A stretch of DNA of 64,000 nucleotides, taken from assembly GCF_022760835.1 (NCBI RefSeq), contig NZ_JAKTNQ010000011.1, forward strand, positions 1 to 64,000, read 5' to 3'. Below are positions 17,509 through 26,569 of this stretch, one piece after another (position 1 is the stretch's first letter; each line of letters opens with the position of its first letter). The notes beneath the pieces are model-generated. The model did not search any database. It was not told the DNA's origin and was given only the letters and a program-made list of their open reading frames with translations. Origin of the DNA: Thermus altitudinis (GTDB lineage: Bacteria > Deinococcota > Deinococci > Deinococcales > Thermaceae). Made by a program: the position numbers and the translations under genes.

Positions 17509-17795
17509 CCGCATCACCTCCGGTACAGGCCGTAGACCCCCTTCCAGCTGGGGACCTTGGGTTATTGTATCGCTTCCATGCCGGGGCCCCTGGTCCCGGA
17601 GCCACCCTGCCCCCCTCCGCCTCCAGGAGGGGGTAGCGGTACCCCCCGCCGACACCGGCCCCGGGGGTAGGGGCACCCTTGCGCTCCCTGGGGGAGGGGG
17701 AGAGTGGTGCGCAGCTCGTGGGCCTCCAAGGGCTTGGGGTGCATTCGCCGGGCACCGTTATTTTCGTTCGCGAAAGGTACATTTCGCGCATGTGA

Positions 17796-17801
17796 TATAA
17801 T
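17796..17801 (+). promoter_or_regulatory. -10 box for leaderless recombinase gene
   Basis: A perfect TATAAT lies at -12 to -7 relative to the GTG at 17808, so the transcript probably begins at the start codon. Two TTCGCG copies (17767-17772 and 17783-17788), 16 bases apart, lie in the -20 to -41 region and may bind a regulator. The rest of 17509-17807 is GC-rich and shows nothing else I can support. Confidence 0.7.
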
Positions 17802-17807
17802 CGCCCC

Positions 17808-18722
17808 GTGGCGCAAGCCCTTATTTGGAAAACCCTAGGCATTAAACGGGCCGATAAGGCCCTACAAGGCCTGGCCCCCTATGCGGAATACCTCCTTTTG
17901 GAAAGGGGCTATTCCCCCCGGGGGGTGCGCCGGTACCTCCAGGATCTGGCCTTTTGGTTCCGCTTCCTCGAGGCGGAAAACCTGCCCCCGGGCCCCGAGG
18001 CGGTGCGGGCCCTGCTCCTAAAGGAACGCTGGGCCCCGAGGCGGGTGCAGGGGTTTTTGGCCGCCTTGCGCAGCTACTACCGCTACCTGTCCCAGGTGCG
18101 GGGCGAGGCGGTGTCGGACCCCACGGAGGGCATCGGCCGGCCCAAGGCCGGCCGCCGGCTTCCTTTACATCCAAGCCCTGAGGAACTGAAGCGTTTCCTC
18201 GAGGCCTTCCAAGGGGAAAAGGAAGCCCGGCTCCTAAGCCTTCTGGCCCGGTTCCTTTACGGCACCGGTCTGCGCATCTCTGAAGCCCTTTCCCTAAAGG
18301 GGCGCAACATCCTTCTGGAAGGCCGCCACCCCGTGGCCATCCGGGTGGTGGGCAAGGGCAACAAGGAAAGGCTCGTGCCCCTTTCCAAAACCGCCCGGGA
18401 GGTACTCCTGGAACTAGGCCCACCCCCGGGGAATGTGCCTCTTTTCACTTTCTCCCAGGGCCGGCACAAGGGCCGGGTGCCCTCGGCCCGGTACGTGGAG
18501 GCCAGGTTCCGCGAAGCGGCCCTGCGGGCGGGTCTGGACCCCAGGCGCTTCACCCCCCACAAGCTCCGCCACGCCTATGCCACCTTACTGGTGGAAAACG
18601 GCGTGGAGCTGGATGCGGTCAAGGACCTCCTGGGCCACGAGTCCATCGCCACCACCCAGATTTACCTGCACGCCTCTCGGGAACGGCTGAGGGAAGCCGC
18701 CTCGAGGCTCCCCGAGCTCTAG
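17808..18722 (+). CDS. xerD: Tyrosine recombinase, XerC/XerD type
   Basis: A 304-residue site-specific recombinase. Residues about 20-110 are the SAM-like DNA-binding domain; the catalytic domain follows with Arg in GTGLRISEALSL, Lys in VVGKGNKERLV, HKLRHAYAT, LLGHES and the nucleophile Tyr in QIYLHAS. Length and pattern match XerC/XerD used for chromosome dimer resolution rather than a phage integrase. GTG 17808 is taken as start because TATAAT lies at leaderless distance. No element boundaries are visible around it. Confidence 0.9.
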   Translation: MAQALIWKTLGIKRADKALQGLAPYAEYLLLERGYSPRGVRRYLQDLAFWFRFLEAENLPPGPEAVRALLLKERWAPRRVQGFLAALRSYYRYLSQVRGEAVSDPTEGIGRPKAGRRLPLHPSPEELKRFLEAFQGEKEARLLSLLARFLYGTGLRISEALSLKGRNILLEGRHPVAIRVVGKGNKERLVPLSKTAREVLLELGPPPGNVPLFTFSQGRHKGRVPSARYVEARFREAALRAGLDPRRFTPHKLRHAYATLLVENGVELDAVKDLLGHESIATTQIYLHASRERLREAASRLPEL

Positions 18723-18802
18723 GCCCGGCCCAGGCCCAGACGGCCGCCAGCGGCGGGCTGGCCGGACGCCAGCCTTCATCCCGCAAAGGTGATGCGGGAC
18801 AC

Positions 18803-18847
18803 TTGTCCCTTTTGCCTGGGTGTGCTAACCTAACAAACGACCGTTCG
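18803..18847 (+). promoter_or_regulatory. Promoter and TetR operator of the paa operon
   Basis: TTGTCC (18803-18808) and TAACCT (18826-18831) are 17 bases apart. The predicted +1 is 18838, exactly where CGACCGTTCG (18838-18847) begins. Its reverse complement CGAACGGTCG is identical to the core of the operator at 36185-36202, and close to the one at 5141-5154. Confidence 0.7.
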
Positions 18848-18849
18848 CC

Positions 18850-19440
18850 ATGGAACGACGCGAGCAAATCCTCACCGTAGCCGGCCACCTCTTCAGCCAG
18901 CGGGGTTACCACGCCACCAGCATGCGGGACCTGGCCAGGGAGCTGAACCTCCAGGGGGGAAGCCTCTACGCCCACATCGCCTCCAAGGAGGAGCTCCTCA
19001 TAGAGGTGGTGCGCCGTGCGGCAGAGCGGTTTTTAGCGGTCCTGGATTCCCTGGAGGGCGATCCGGTGGCCAAGCTTAAGGGCTTGGTGCGCGGCCACCT
19101 GGAGGTCATCGCCCAGGAACTCCCCCGGGCCACGGTCTTCTTCCACGAGTGGAAGCACCTCTCCCCTCCCCTGTTGGAGGAGGCCAAGGCCCTGCGTCGG
19201 AAGTACGAGGAAGGCGTGCAAAGGATCATCCAGGAAGGGGTGGAGCAAGGGGTGTTCCGCGTGCCCAGCGTGCGCCTGGCCACCCTGTTTGCCCTTTCCG
19301 CCCTTAACTGGACCTACCAGTGGTACCGGCCCGAGGGGCCCCTATCCTTGGAGGAGCTTTCCCAAGCCTACGCCGCCCTCCTCCTGGGGGCTCTCGGTAT
19401 GGACCAGGCAAAGGGAGGAGACCAGGATGGTGAAGCTTAG
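18850..19440 (+). CDS. TetR-family regulator of the phenylacetate operon
   Basis: A 196-residue TetR protein. The helix-turn-helix spans about residues 5-48 ([36 protein letters not shown]); the rest is a helical ligand domain. It heads the paaABCD genes and its end overlaps paaA by 14 bases. Its position matches PfmR, the T. thermophilus TetR repressor of phenylacetate and fatty-acid genes; I recall that name but cannot verify orthology. The leader is about 12 bases and contains the operator, so autoregulation is likely. Confidence 0.88.
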   Translation: MERREQILTVAGHLFSQRGYHATSMRDLARELNLQGGSLYAHIASKEELLIEVVRRAAERFLAVLDSLEGDPVAKLKGLVRGHLEVIAQELPRATVFFHEWKHLSPPLLEEAKALRRKYEEGVQRIIQEGVEQGVFRVPSVRLATLFALSALNWTYQWYRPEGPLSLEELSQAYAALLLGALGMDQAKGGDQDGEA

Positions 19441-20398
19441 GATCGGTTATCCGGAGGATCCCGACTACGGGGAGCGGCTTGCGGAGTTTGAGGCCCGCAT
19501 CGCCCGGGGGGAGAAGATTGAGCCCGGGGACTGGATGCCCGCGGAGTACCGGCGCCAGCTCATCCGCATGATCTCCCAGCACGCCCATAGCGAATGGGTG
19601 GGGATGCTTCCTGAAGGCGCCTGGATCCCCCGGGCTCCTTCCATCCGGCGGAAGCTCATCCTGCTGGCCAAGGTCCAGGACGAAGCCGGGCACGGCCAGT
19701 ACCTCTACCACGCCGCGGAAACCCTGGGGATCACCCGGGAGGAGATGGTGGAGGCCCTCCTCTCCGGCAAGGCCAAGTACTCCAACATCTTCAACTACCC
19801 CACCCTGACCTGGGCGGACGTGGGCATCATCGGCTGGCTGGTGGACGGGATGGCCATCAAGAACCAGACCATGCTGGCCCAGTGCTCCTACGGGCCCTAT
19901 TCCCGGGCCATGGTGCGCATCTGCGCCGAGGAAACCTTCCACCACAAGCAGGGCAAGGAGGCGGTTCTCCTCTACGCCAAGGGTTCCAGGAAGCAGCGCC
20001 AGATGGTCCAGGATGCCCTAAACCGCTGGTGGTGGCCCACCTTGATGATGGCCGGGCCCCACGACACCGACTCCCCCCACACGCCGCTTTTGCTGCGCTG
20101 GGGCATCAAGACCAAGACCAACGACCAGGTGCGCCAGGAGTTCTTGAACGAGCACGTGCCGGAGCTTTTGGAAGCGGGCCTGAGGATCCCCGATCCCCAT
20201 CTGCGCTACGACGAGAAGACGGGGAACTGGATCCATGGGCCCATTCCCTGGGATGAGTTCTGGAAGGTCATCAACGGGGAGGGTCCTATGAACCGGCAGC
20301 GGCTCCTGGCCCGCAGGAGGGCCCACGAGGAAGGGCGTTGGGTGCGGGAGGCCCTCGAGGCCTACGCCCAGCGGCAGCTGGCCCAGGCGGCCGATTAG
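19427..20398 (+). CDS. paaA: Phenylacetyl-CoA epoxidase subunit PaaA
   Basis: A 323-residue di-iron oxygenase subunit. The diiron ligands are in [16 protein letters not shown] and [11 protein letters not shown]. PaaA with PaaB, C and others epoxidises the ring of phenylacetyl-CoA. ATG 19427 has GGGAGGAG six bases before it and overlaps the TetR gene end. The longer open frame from 19289 runs antisense-free within TetR and is not coding. Confidence 0.95.
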   Translation: MVKLRIGYPEDPDYGERLAEFEARIARGEKIEPGDWMPAEYRRQLIRMISQHAHSEWVGMLPEGAWIPRAPSIRRKLILLAKVQDEAGHGQYLYHAAETLGITREEMVEALLSGKAKYSNIFNYPTLTWADVGIIGWLVDGMAIKNQTMLAQCSYGPYSRAMVRICAEETFHHKQGKEAVLLYAKGSRKQRQMVQDALNRWWWPTLMMAGPHDTDSPHTPLLLRWGIKTKTNDQVRQEFLNEHVPELLEAGLRIPDPHLRYDEKTGNWIHGPIPWDEFWKVINGEGPMNRQRLLARRRAHEEGRWVREALEAYAQRQLAQAAD

Positions 20399-20407
20399 GA
20401 GGGGGGC

Positions 20408-20926
20408 ATGTGGGGAACCGAGTGGCCCCGGTTTGAGGTGATCAAGCAGGACACCCAGCATAGCCCCCCGCAGATGGTGGGCTCGGTGCACGCCGCCGAC
20501 CCCGAGCATGCCCTCTTGGTGGCCCGGCACGTTTTCGTGCGGCGCCCTGCGGCCTACGCCCTTTTTGTGGCCCCCGCTGAGGCCTTTTTCCACGTTTCCC
20601 AAGAGGGTCTAAAGGACCTGGCGCCCCGAAGGGAAGGCGGGCCCGAGGAGGCCTACTGGGTTTTCGCCAAGCGCAGCCACCGCCGGAGCATGGTCTACGG
20701 GGACCTGGTGGGCCGCTTCTTGGCCCAAGGACCGGAGGACGCAATCGCCCAAGCCCTCCTCCAGGCCCAAGGGGTGGCCTTCTGGGCGGTGCCGGAACGG
20801 CTGGTGGTGGGCACGGAGCCCACGGAGGAGGTGGTGGAGAGCTGGTTCGCCCCCGCCAAGGATAAGCGGTACCGTTTGCAAAGCTACTACGGTCTGATCA
20901 CCGCCAAGGGGGTGGAGGATGCTTGA
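20408..20926 (+). CDS. paaB: Phenylacetyl-CoA epoxidase subunit PaaB (long form)
   Basis: A 172-residue PaaB. The N-terminal part (WPRFEVIKQDTQHSPPQMVG, then HVFVRRPA) is the PaaB core. E. coli PaaB is only about 95 residues; here about 75 more follow (YWVFAKRSHRRSMVYGDLVG onward), with no recognised domain. It is a small structural subunit of the epoxidase. GGAGGGGGGC precedes ATG 20408, and paaC starts within its last 8 bases. Confidence 0.9.
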   Translation: MWGTEWPRFEVIKQDTQHSPPQMVGSVHAADPEHALLVARHVFVRRPAAYALFVAPAEAFFHVSQEGLKDLAPRREGGPEEAYWVFAKRSHRRSMVYGDLVGRFLAQGPEDAIAQALLQAQGVAFWAVPERLVVGTEPTEEVVESWFAPAKDKRYRLQSYYGLITAKGVEDA

Positions 20927-21677
20927 CCCCTACCTCAAGGAAGCCCTGGTGGCCCGGCTTACCGCCTGGGCCGACGACGAGGTGGTCTTGGCCCAAAGGC
21001 TTTCCGAGTGGGTGGGGCATGCCCCCATCCTCGAGGAGGACATCGCCATCGCCAACCTGGCCCAGGACGAGCTGGGCCACGCCAAGGTCTGGCTGGAACT
21101 CCGGCAGGAGCTGGACGGCTCCGACCCTGACCACCTGGTGTTCTTCCGCGATCCCCTGGAGTACCAAAACGCCGTCTTGGTGGAGCTTCCCAAGGGGGAC
21201 TGGGCCTTTACCATGGTGCGCCAGTACCTCTTTGACGCCTACGAGAACCTCTGGCTCAAAGAGGCCACCAAAAGCGCCTATCTTCCCTTGGCCGAGGCGG
21301 CAGGCCGCATCCTAAAGGAGGAGAAGTTCCACCTTAGCCACAGCTCCCTTTGGCTGGAAAGGTTAGGCCAGGGTACCGAGGAATCCCACCGCCGGGCACA
21401 GGAGGCCTTGGACACCCTCTTCCCCTATGTTCGCCAGCTCTTCCAACTCCTGCCCACGGACGAGGCCTTGGTGGAGGTGGGTGTCCTGCCAGACCTGCGC
21501 GCCTTGGAGGCCCCTTATCTAGAGGAGGTGGGGGCCAGGCTGGAGAGGGTAGGGCTCAGACCTCCTCAGGGTGGGTACGTGCCCAAAAGCCGTCAGGAGC
21601 ATACGGAGTACCTTTGGTCCCTCCTGGCGGAGATGCAGTCCGTGGCCCGCTGGGACCCGGAGGCCAAGGCATGGTAG
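20919..21677 (+). CDS. paaC: Phenylacetyl-CoA epoxidase subunit PaaC
   Basis: A 252-residue structural partner of PaaA with the ferritin-like fold (NLAQDELGHAKVWLELRQEL; EKFHLSHSSLWLERLG). It stabilises the epoxidase core. It overlaps paaB by 8 bases and paaD by 7 bases, indicating tight coupling. Confidence 0.93.
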   Translation: MLDPYLKEALVARLTAWADDEVVLAQRLSEWVGHAPILEEDIAIANLAQDELGHAKVWLELRQELDGSDPDHLVFFRDPLEYQNAVLVELPKGDWAFTMVRQYLFDAYENLWLKEATKSAYLPLAEAAGRILKEEKFHLSHSSLWLERLGQGTEESHRRAQEALDTLFPYVRQLFQLLPTDEALVEVGVLPDLRALEAPYLEEVGARLERVGLRPPQGGYVPKSRQEHTEYLWSLLAEMQSVARWDPEAKAW

Positions 21678-22126
21678 AGCGGTACTGGGAAGCCCTAAAG
21701 GGGGTTAAGGATCCGGAGATCCCCGTCCTCAACATCGTGGAGATGGGGATGGTTCTCTCCGTGGAGGCGGAAGGGGAAAGGGTTAGGGTCCGCTTCCGCC
21801 CCACCTTCTCCGGCTGCCCCGCCCTTAGGCTCATCCGCCAGGAGATGGAAAAGGCCCTGCGGGAAGCGGGGGCCCAGGAGGTGGAGGTGGTGGAGGCCAA
21901 AACCCCCTGGAGCACCGAGGACATGACCCAGGAGGCCAAGGCCAAGCTCCTGGGCTATGGGGTGGCTCCGCCCATGCCCCTATCCATGGCGGAGGCCAAC
22001 CCCCCCTGCCCGCGGTGCGGGAGCCTGCAGGTGGAGCTGAAAAACCCCTTTGGAGCCACCTTGTGCAAGATGCTTTTCCAGTGTGCCGCTTGCGGGGAAG
22101 TGTTTGAAGCCTTTAAAACCGTCTGA
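21671..22126 (+). CDS. paaD: PaaD, Fe-S assembly-type protein
   Basis: A 151-residue PaaD. Residues 1-100 are a MIP18/DUF59 domain (GVKDPEIPVLNIVEMG, TFSGCPALRLI). The C-terminus has two CxxC pairs (CPRCGS and CAACGE), likely a zinc or Fe-S site. PaaD is thought to help mature the epoxidase system. ATG 21671 lies inside the paaC stop region. No paaE reductase gene follows, so the electron donor is encoded elsewhere. Confidence 0.93.
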   Translation: MVERYWEALKGVKDPEIPVLNIVEMGMVLSVEAEGERVRVRFRPTFSGCPALRLIRQEMEKALREAGAQEVEVVEAKTPWSTEDMTQEAKAKLLGYGVAPPMPLSMAEANPPCPRCGSLQVELKNPFGATLCKMLFQCAACGEVFEAFKTV

Positions 22127-22178
22127 GACCCAACGCCTCTGGACCCTTCCCTAAGGGCTCCGGAGGCCTTTTAGGAGG

Positions 22179-24209
22179 ATGCCGGTGCCGGGAGAAAAGG
22201 TCAGAAGTTACCTCATGGGAGAGTGGCGGGTAGGCCAGGGGGAAGGGGTACCGGTGCGGGATGCCGCCACGGGGGAGGTGCTGGCCCATGTCACCGCCCA
22301 AGGGCTGCCCCTTAAGGAGGCGGTGGCCTGGGGGAGGGAAGTGGGAGGAAAGGCCCTCCTGGCCTTGGATTTCCCGGAAAGGGGAAGAAGGCTTCGCGCC
22401 TTGGCCCAGTACTTGGGCGAGCGGAAGGAGGAGCTCTACCGGCTTTACGCCACCACCGGGGGCACCAGGCGGGATGCCTGGTACGACGTGGATGGGGGGA
22501 TCGGGGTCCTTTACGCCTATAGCTCCTTAGCCCGGAACCTCCCTGAAGGCCACTTCCTGCTGGAGGAAGACCCCATCCCCTTAAGCCGGGACCTTTCCTT
22601 CCAGGGGCGTCACCTTCTCGGGCCCAAGGGGGGGATCACCGTGCAGATCAACGCCTTCAACTTCCCCGTCTGGGGCCTTTTGGAGAAGTTTGCGCCGGCC
22701 TTCTTGGCCGGGGTGCCCACCCTGGCCAAGGCGGCCACCCCCACCGCCCACGTGGCCGAAGGGCTGGTGCGGCTCATGCTGGAGTCCGGGGTTTTGCCGG
22801 AAGGGAGCCTGCAGTTCCTGGCGGGAAGCCTGGGCGAGGCCCTGGACGCCCTGGGCCATCGGGATAGCGTTTACTTTACCGGCTCCAAGGCCACGGCCGA
22901 CCTCCTTAGGCGCCACCCCGCCTTCCTTGAACGGGGGGTCCACCTCAATGCGGAAACCGACTCCTTAAACGCCGCCATCCTGGGGGAGGAGGCCGGAGAA
23001 GAGGAGCTGGCCAGGCTGGCTCAGGAGATCGCCCAGGAGCTTTCCATCAAGGCGGGGCAGCGGTGCACGGCCATCCGGCGGGTACTGGTACCGGAGGGGC
23101 GGCTGGAAGCCCTCCTCGAGGCCACCCACAGGCACCTGGAGGGCCTCAAGCTGGGCGACCCCAGGGAGGAGGGCGTGGACCTGGGCCCCTTAGCCTCCTT
23201 GGAGCAAAAGGCGGAGGTGGAAAAGGCGGTGGAGGCCCTGGTGCACGGGGGAGCCAGGGTGTACTGGCGGCACCCGGGAAGGCGGGATGGGGCCTTCTTT
23301 CCTCCAACCCTCCTCCTGGCGGAGGATCCCTGGGCGGAAACCCTCCACCAGGTGGAGCCCTTCGGACCCGTGGCCACCTTCTTCCCCTACCGGGACCGGG
23401 AAGAGGCCTTGCGCCTTGCCCGCATGGCGGGAGGCATGCTGGTGGCTACCGTGGCCACCCCGGACCTGGAGGAGGCCCGCTTTTACCTCCAAGGGCTAGC
23501 GGGAGAGGTGGGAAGGCTGCACATCCTAAACCGCAGGAACGCCCATGCCTCTACCGGCCATGGCTCCCCCTTGCCCCGCCTCCTCCATGGGGGGCCGGGG
23601 CGGGCCGGGGGTGGGGAGGAGCTAGGGGGGCTTCTGGCCGTGAAGCGCCATCTGGCCCGCCTGGCCCTGCAGGCCGATCCCCACACCCTCCAAGCCCTCA
23701 CCGGGGAGTACGCCAAGGGGGCGGAGAGGCCCGCCCAGGTCCATCCTTTCCGCAAGTATTACGAGGAGCTGGAGATCGGGGAAACCCTCTGGACCCACCG
23801 CCGTACGATTACGGAGGCGGATATCGCCCTTTTCGCCCATCTTTCCTGGGACCACTTCTACGCCCACACCGACGAGCTGGCCGCTCAAAAAAGCCTCTTT
23901 GGCAAACGGGTGGCCCACGGGTACTTTGTGCTCTCGGCGGCCGCGGGGCTGTTCGTGGACCCGGCTCCGGGGCCGGTCCTGGCCAACTACGGCCTGGAGG
24001 ACCTCCGCTTTACCGAGCCCGTGGGCATTGGCGACACCCTGCAGGCCCAGCTCACGGTGAAGGCCAAGCGGCCCAAGGACGAGAGGTCGGGGGTGGTGGA
24101 ATGGGCGGTGGGGGTGGTGAACCAGGAGGGGAAAACCGTGGCCGCCTACACCATCCTCACCCTGGTGGCTCGAAAGCCCAGCGCGTTTTCGCCCGAGCCA
24201 GCCCCCTAG
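22179..24209 (+). CDS. paaZ: Oxepin-CoA hydrolase / aldehyde dehydrogenase fusion PaaZ
   Basis: A 676-residue fusion. Residues about 1-520 are an aldehyde dehydrogenase (INAFNFPVWGLLEKFAP, HLNAETDSLNAAIL, catalytic Cys in KAGQRCTAIRR, PFGPVATFFPY). Residues about 530-670 are a MaoC hydratase (SWDHFYAHTDEL, RVAHGYFVLSA). Together they open the oxepin-CoA ring and oxidise the aldehyde. AGGAGG directly abuts ATG 22179; GTG 22185 has ideal six-base spacing, so the protein may start there. It is 52 bases after paaD, in the same operon. Confidence 0.93.
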   Translation: MPVPGEKVRSYLMGEWRVGQGEGVPVRDAATGEVLAHVTAQGLPLKEAVAWGREVGGKALLALDFPERGRRLRALAQYLGERKEELYRLYATTGGTRRDAWYDVDGGIGVLYAYSSLARNLPEGHFLLEEDPIPLSRDLSFQGRHLLGPKGGITVQINAFNFPVWGLLEKFAPAFLAGVPTLAKAATPTAHVAEGLVRLMLESGVLPEGSLQFLAGSLGEALDALGHRDSVYFTGSKATADLLRRHPAFLERGVHLNAETDSLNAAILGEEAGEEELARLAQEIAQELSIKAGQRCTAIRRVLVPEGRLEALLEATHRHLEGLKLGDPREEGVDLGPLASLEQKAEVEKAVEALVHGGARVYWRHPGRRDGAFFPPTLLLAEDPWAETLHQVEPFGPVATFFPYRDREEALRLARMAGGMLVATVATPDLEEARFYLQGLAGEVGRLHILNRRNAHASTGHGSPLPRLLHGGPGRAGGGEELGGLLAVKRHLARLALQADPHTLQALTGEYAKGAERPAQVHPFRKYYEELEIGETLWTHRRTITEADIALFAHLSWDHFYAHTDELAAQKSLFGKRVAHGYFVLSAAAGLFVDPAPGPVLANYGLEDLRFTEPVGIGDTLQAQLTVKAKRPKDERSGVVEWAVGVVNQEGKTVAAYTILTLVARKPSAFSPEPAP

Positions 24210-24265
24210 GGGCCATGGCCCAGGCGGACCGAACCCCTCAGCTGAGACGCCAAGGCCATGCTACG

Positions 24266-24510
24266 GTGGGGGGATAGCCGGGCACGAAGCGGCCTTTTGC
24301 CCCGTCTATGCCGCCTTGAACCTCCTCCAGGAGAAGTGGACCCCGCACATCGTCAGTGGACATGGGCCTGCTGGAAAGGGAGGTGGAATCCTTAGTGCCT
24401 CCCCGCACCCGCTACCGCCTCATCGAAGCCGGGCGGGAGCTGGAGGCGGTCATCACCGCCACCGGGGCTTGGGCCCGCGAGAACCCCCAGGCCCCCGTGG
24501 GCCAGGTTCC
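24266..24510 (+). pseudogene. Broken HxlR-family transcriptional regulator
   Basis: Frame 1 reads FCPVYAALNLLQEKWTPHIV (about 24295-24354), the N-terminal HxlR signature. Immediately after, frame 2 reads GLLEREVESLVPPRTRYRL then GRELEAVITATGAWARE (about 24362-24487), the HxlR C-terminal wing and helix. The 35-40 residues that normally join these parts, including the recognition helix, are missing, and the frame changes at the junction. This is best read as an internal deletion plus frameshift. No good start codon exists for the N-terminal part. An intact version would have been a paa-cluster regulator. Its 3' end runs towards the convergent bacterioferritin gene. Confidence 0.75.
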
Positions 24511-24548
24511 CCGCCCGGGGCCAGCCCGGAGTGGCTTTGGGCGGTGCC

Positions 24549-25025
24549 CTATTCCGCTTCCCCTGCCAGGTACTGGAGGTAGTTGGCCAGGCCCATCTGG
24601 TTCAGGAGTTCCCGCTGGGTCTCCAGCCAGTCCACGTGGCCTTCCTCGTCCTTGAGGATCTCCGCCACCATGTCCCGGGTACCGTTATCCCCCAGGCGCT
24701 GGGCCAGGTTCATGGTCTCGTTGTAGCCCTTCACCGCCTGGAGCTCCCCCTCGTAGTCCTTGAAGAGGATCTCCTCCACCGTCTTGCCGATCCTTATCTC
24801 CCCGATGCGGCTTACCTCCGGAAAGCCTTCCAGGAAAAGGATGCGCTCAATGTGCTTCTCCGCATGGCGCATCTCGGTGATGGCGTGGGCCTTGAGGTGC
24901 CGGGCCAGGGCCTTAAAGCCCCAGTTCTCCGCCATCTCCGCATGCACCATGTACTGCAAAATGGCCGCTAGTTCCTCGGAAAGCCTCTCCTGAAGGCTTT
25001 GGATCACATCCGGATGGCCTTTCAT
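24549..25025 (-). CDS. bfr: Bacterioferritin
   Basis: A 158-residue four-helix ferritin. Ferroxidase ligands are seen in RLSEELAAILQYMVHAEMAE, ITEMRHAEKHIERI, DYEGELQAVKGYNE and LKDEEGHVDWLE. It oxidises and stores iron in the cytoplasm. GGAGG lies seven bases before ATG 25025, and TATAAT at 25048-25043 supplies its promoter inside the end of nadB. Confidence 0.93.
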   Translation of the reverse strand: MKGHPDVIQSLQERLSEELAAILQYMVHAEMAENWGFKALARHLKAHAITEMRHAEKHIERILFLEGFPEVSRIGEIRIGKTVEEILFKDYEGELQAVKGYNETMNLAQRLGDNGTRDMVAEILKDEEGHVDWLETQRELLNQMGLANYLQYLAGEAE

Positions 25026-25042
25026 AGGGAACCTCCACGGGC

Positions 25043-25048
25043 ATTATA
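25043..25048 (-). promoter_or_regulatory. -10 box for bfr
   Basis: TATAAT on the minus strand; the predicted transcript starts near 25036, about 11 bases before ATG 25025. It overlaps the nadB stop codon. Confidence 0.6.
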
Positions 25049-26549
25049 CCGCCACCGGAACCCGGCGAAGGTGAGGGCCTTTGGCCTCCAGGTGATAGGC
25101 CTCTGGCCCCTCCGTGGGGAAGTCCTCGCGGAAGTGGGCTCCGCGGCTTTCCTCCCGCGCTAGGGCCATCTCCAGGAGAAGCCGGGCCAGGAGGGCCAGG
25201 TTTCCCGCCTCCAAAGCTTGGCGCAGACGGGAGAACCCCCCTTGGGGACCCAGGATCGCCTCTTTGCGGGGAAGATCCCCCACCCAAGCCAAGGCCTGGG
25301 CCAGGTCCTTTCCCCGGCGCACCACCCCTGCCACCTGGCCCATCCGTTGGCGTAAGGTTTCCCCCTGGGTGGGGTCCAGGAGGTGGGCGGGAAGGGGCTC
25401 CGGTGCCTTAGGGGAGGCGAGGTCCTGTAGGGCGGCTTTGGCCGCCCTCTCCCCCATAACCAACCCCTCCAGAAGGCTGTTGGAGGCCAGGCGGTTGGCC
25501 CCGTGAAAGCCCGTGGAGGCCACCTCCCCGGCGGCATAAAGACCAGGAACCCCCGTGTAGCCTCGAAGGTCGGTTTTCACGCCCCCCATGGCGTAGTGGG
25601 CAGCCGGGGTCACGGGTAGGGGCTCCCTAAGGGGATCCAACCCCAGGGCCCGGGCCGCGGCCACCACCGTGGGAAAGCGTTCCTCCAGGTTGGGGATGGG
25701 CCTGAGGTCCAGGAAGACCCCGCCCGTCCTCTCCCCCTCCCGGTGCACCGCCCGGGCCACCACATCCCGGGGGGCTAGCTCGGCCAAGGGGTCGTACCGG
25801 GGCATGAACCGCTCCCCCTGGGCATTGATGAGGACCGCCCCTTCCCCCCGGCAGGCCTCGCTCACCAGGCTCCCATCGGGAAGGGCGGTGGGATGGAACT
25901 GGACGAACTCCAGGTCTCTTAGGGTGGCCCCCGCCTGGTAGGCCAGGGCCATCCCGTCCCCCGTGGCCCCTTGGGGGTTGGTGGTCACCGGGAAAAGCCG
26001 CCCCAGGCCTCCCGTGGCCAGAAGCACCGCCCCGGCCCGTACCACTTGGGGCCCCTCGGGTCCCAGGACCAAAGCCCCCGCCACCCTTTTCCCATCCCGG
26101 AGAAGGCTTACCGCCATGTACCCCTGAAGGACCGGGCTTCTAAGCCGCTCCAGGAGCCCTTGGAGGAGGAGGAGACCGCTTCGGTCCCCCCCCAGGTGCC
26201 GCACCCGGGCCCGGGAGTGTCCCCCTTCCCGGGTGGGCTCGGGGTGGAAGGGAAGCCCCAGGGAAAGAAGCCTTTCCAGGTGGCGAGGGGCTTCCTGCAG
26301 GATGGACCGGGCCACGGCCTCCTCCACCAGGCCCCGGCCTGCCCTCAAGGTATCCTCCAGGTGGGCCTCGAGGTCCGCCTCGTCCAGGGGAAAGGCCACC
26401 CCCCCTTGGGCCCAGGGGGTGGAGCCTGAGGGCAAGGGGTCTTTGCTGAGGAGGAGGACCTTAGCCCCCTGCGCCTCCGCCGCCAAAGCGGCGTAGACCC
26501 CCGCAATGCCCGCACCCAGGATGAGGAGATCGGCGCTAAGGGTTTCCAT
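25044..26549 (-). CDS. nadB: L-aspartate oxidase
   Basis: A 501-residue flavoprotein that oxidises L-aspartate to iminoaspartate, the first step of de novo NAD synthesis. The FAD site is DLLILGAGIAGVYAALAAEA; other signatures are STPWAQGGVA, TGDGMALAYQAGA, EFVQFHPTAL and GLYAAGEVASTGFHGANRL. ATG 26549 matches the family start; the open frame extends to 26981 under nadA but is not coding. It follows nadA by 20 bases. Confidence 0.95.
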   Translation of the reverse strand: METLSADLLILGAGIAGVYAALAAEAQGAKVLLLSKDPLPSGSTPWAQGGVAFPLDEADLEAHLEDTLRAGRGLVEEAVARSILQEAPRHLERLLSLGLPFHPEPTREGGHSRARVRHLGGDRSGLLLLQGLLERLRSPVLQGYMAVSLLRDGKRVAGALVLGPEGPQVVRAGAVLLATGGLGRLFPVTTNPQGATGDGMALAYQAGATLRDLEFVQFHPTALPDGSLVSEACRGEGAVLINAQGERFMPRYDPLAELAPRDVVARAVHREGERTGGVFLDLRPIPNLEERFPTVVAAARALGLDPLREPLPVTPAAHYAMGGVKTDLRGYTGVPGLYAAGEVASTGFHGANRLASNSLLEGLVMGERAAKAALQDLASPKAPEPLPAHLLDPTQGETLRQRMGQVAGVVRRGKDLAQALAWVGDLPRKEAILGPQGGFSRLRQALEAGNLALLARLLLEMALAREESRGAHFREDFPTEGPEAYHLEAKGPHLRRVPVAV

Positions 26550-26569
26550 GGGCTTTTTCGTTCCTGGCC

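Noticed and set aside
17761-17801. Possible dif recombination site beside the XerC/D gene
   Set aside because: There is no 11-6-11 arrangement with arms resembling known dif sites; the inverted TTCGCGAA fits a regulatory site better.
23063-24277. A 404-codon frame inside paaZ in another frame
   Set aside because: Gly/Pro/Arg-rich shadow of the PaaZ coding sequence; no plausible domain.
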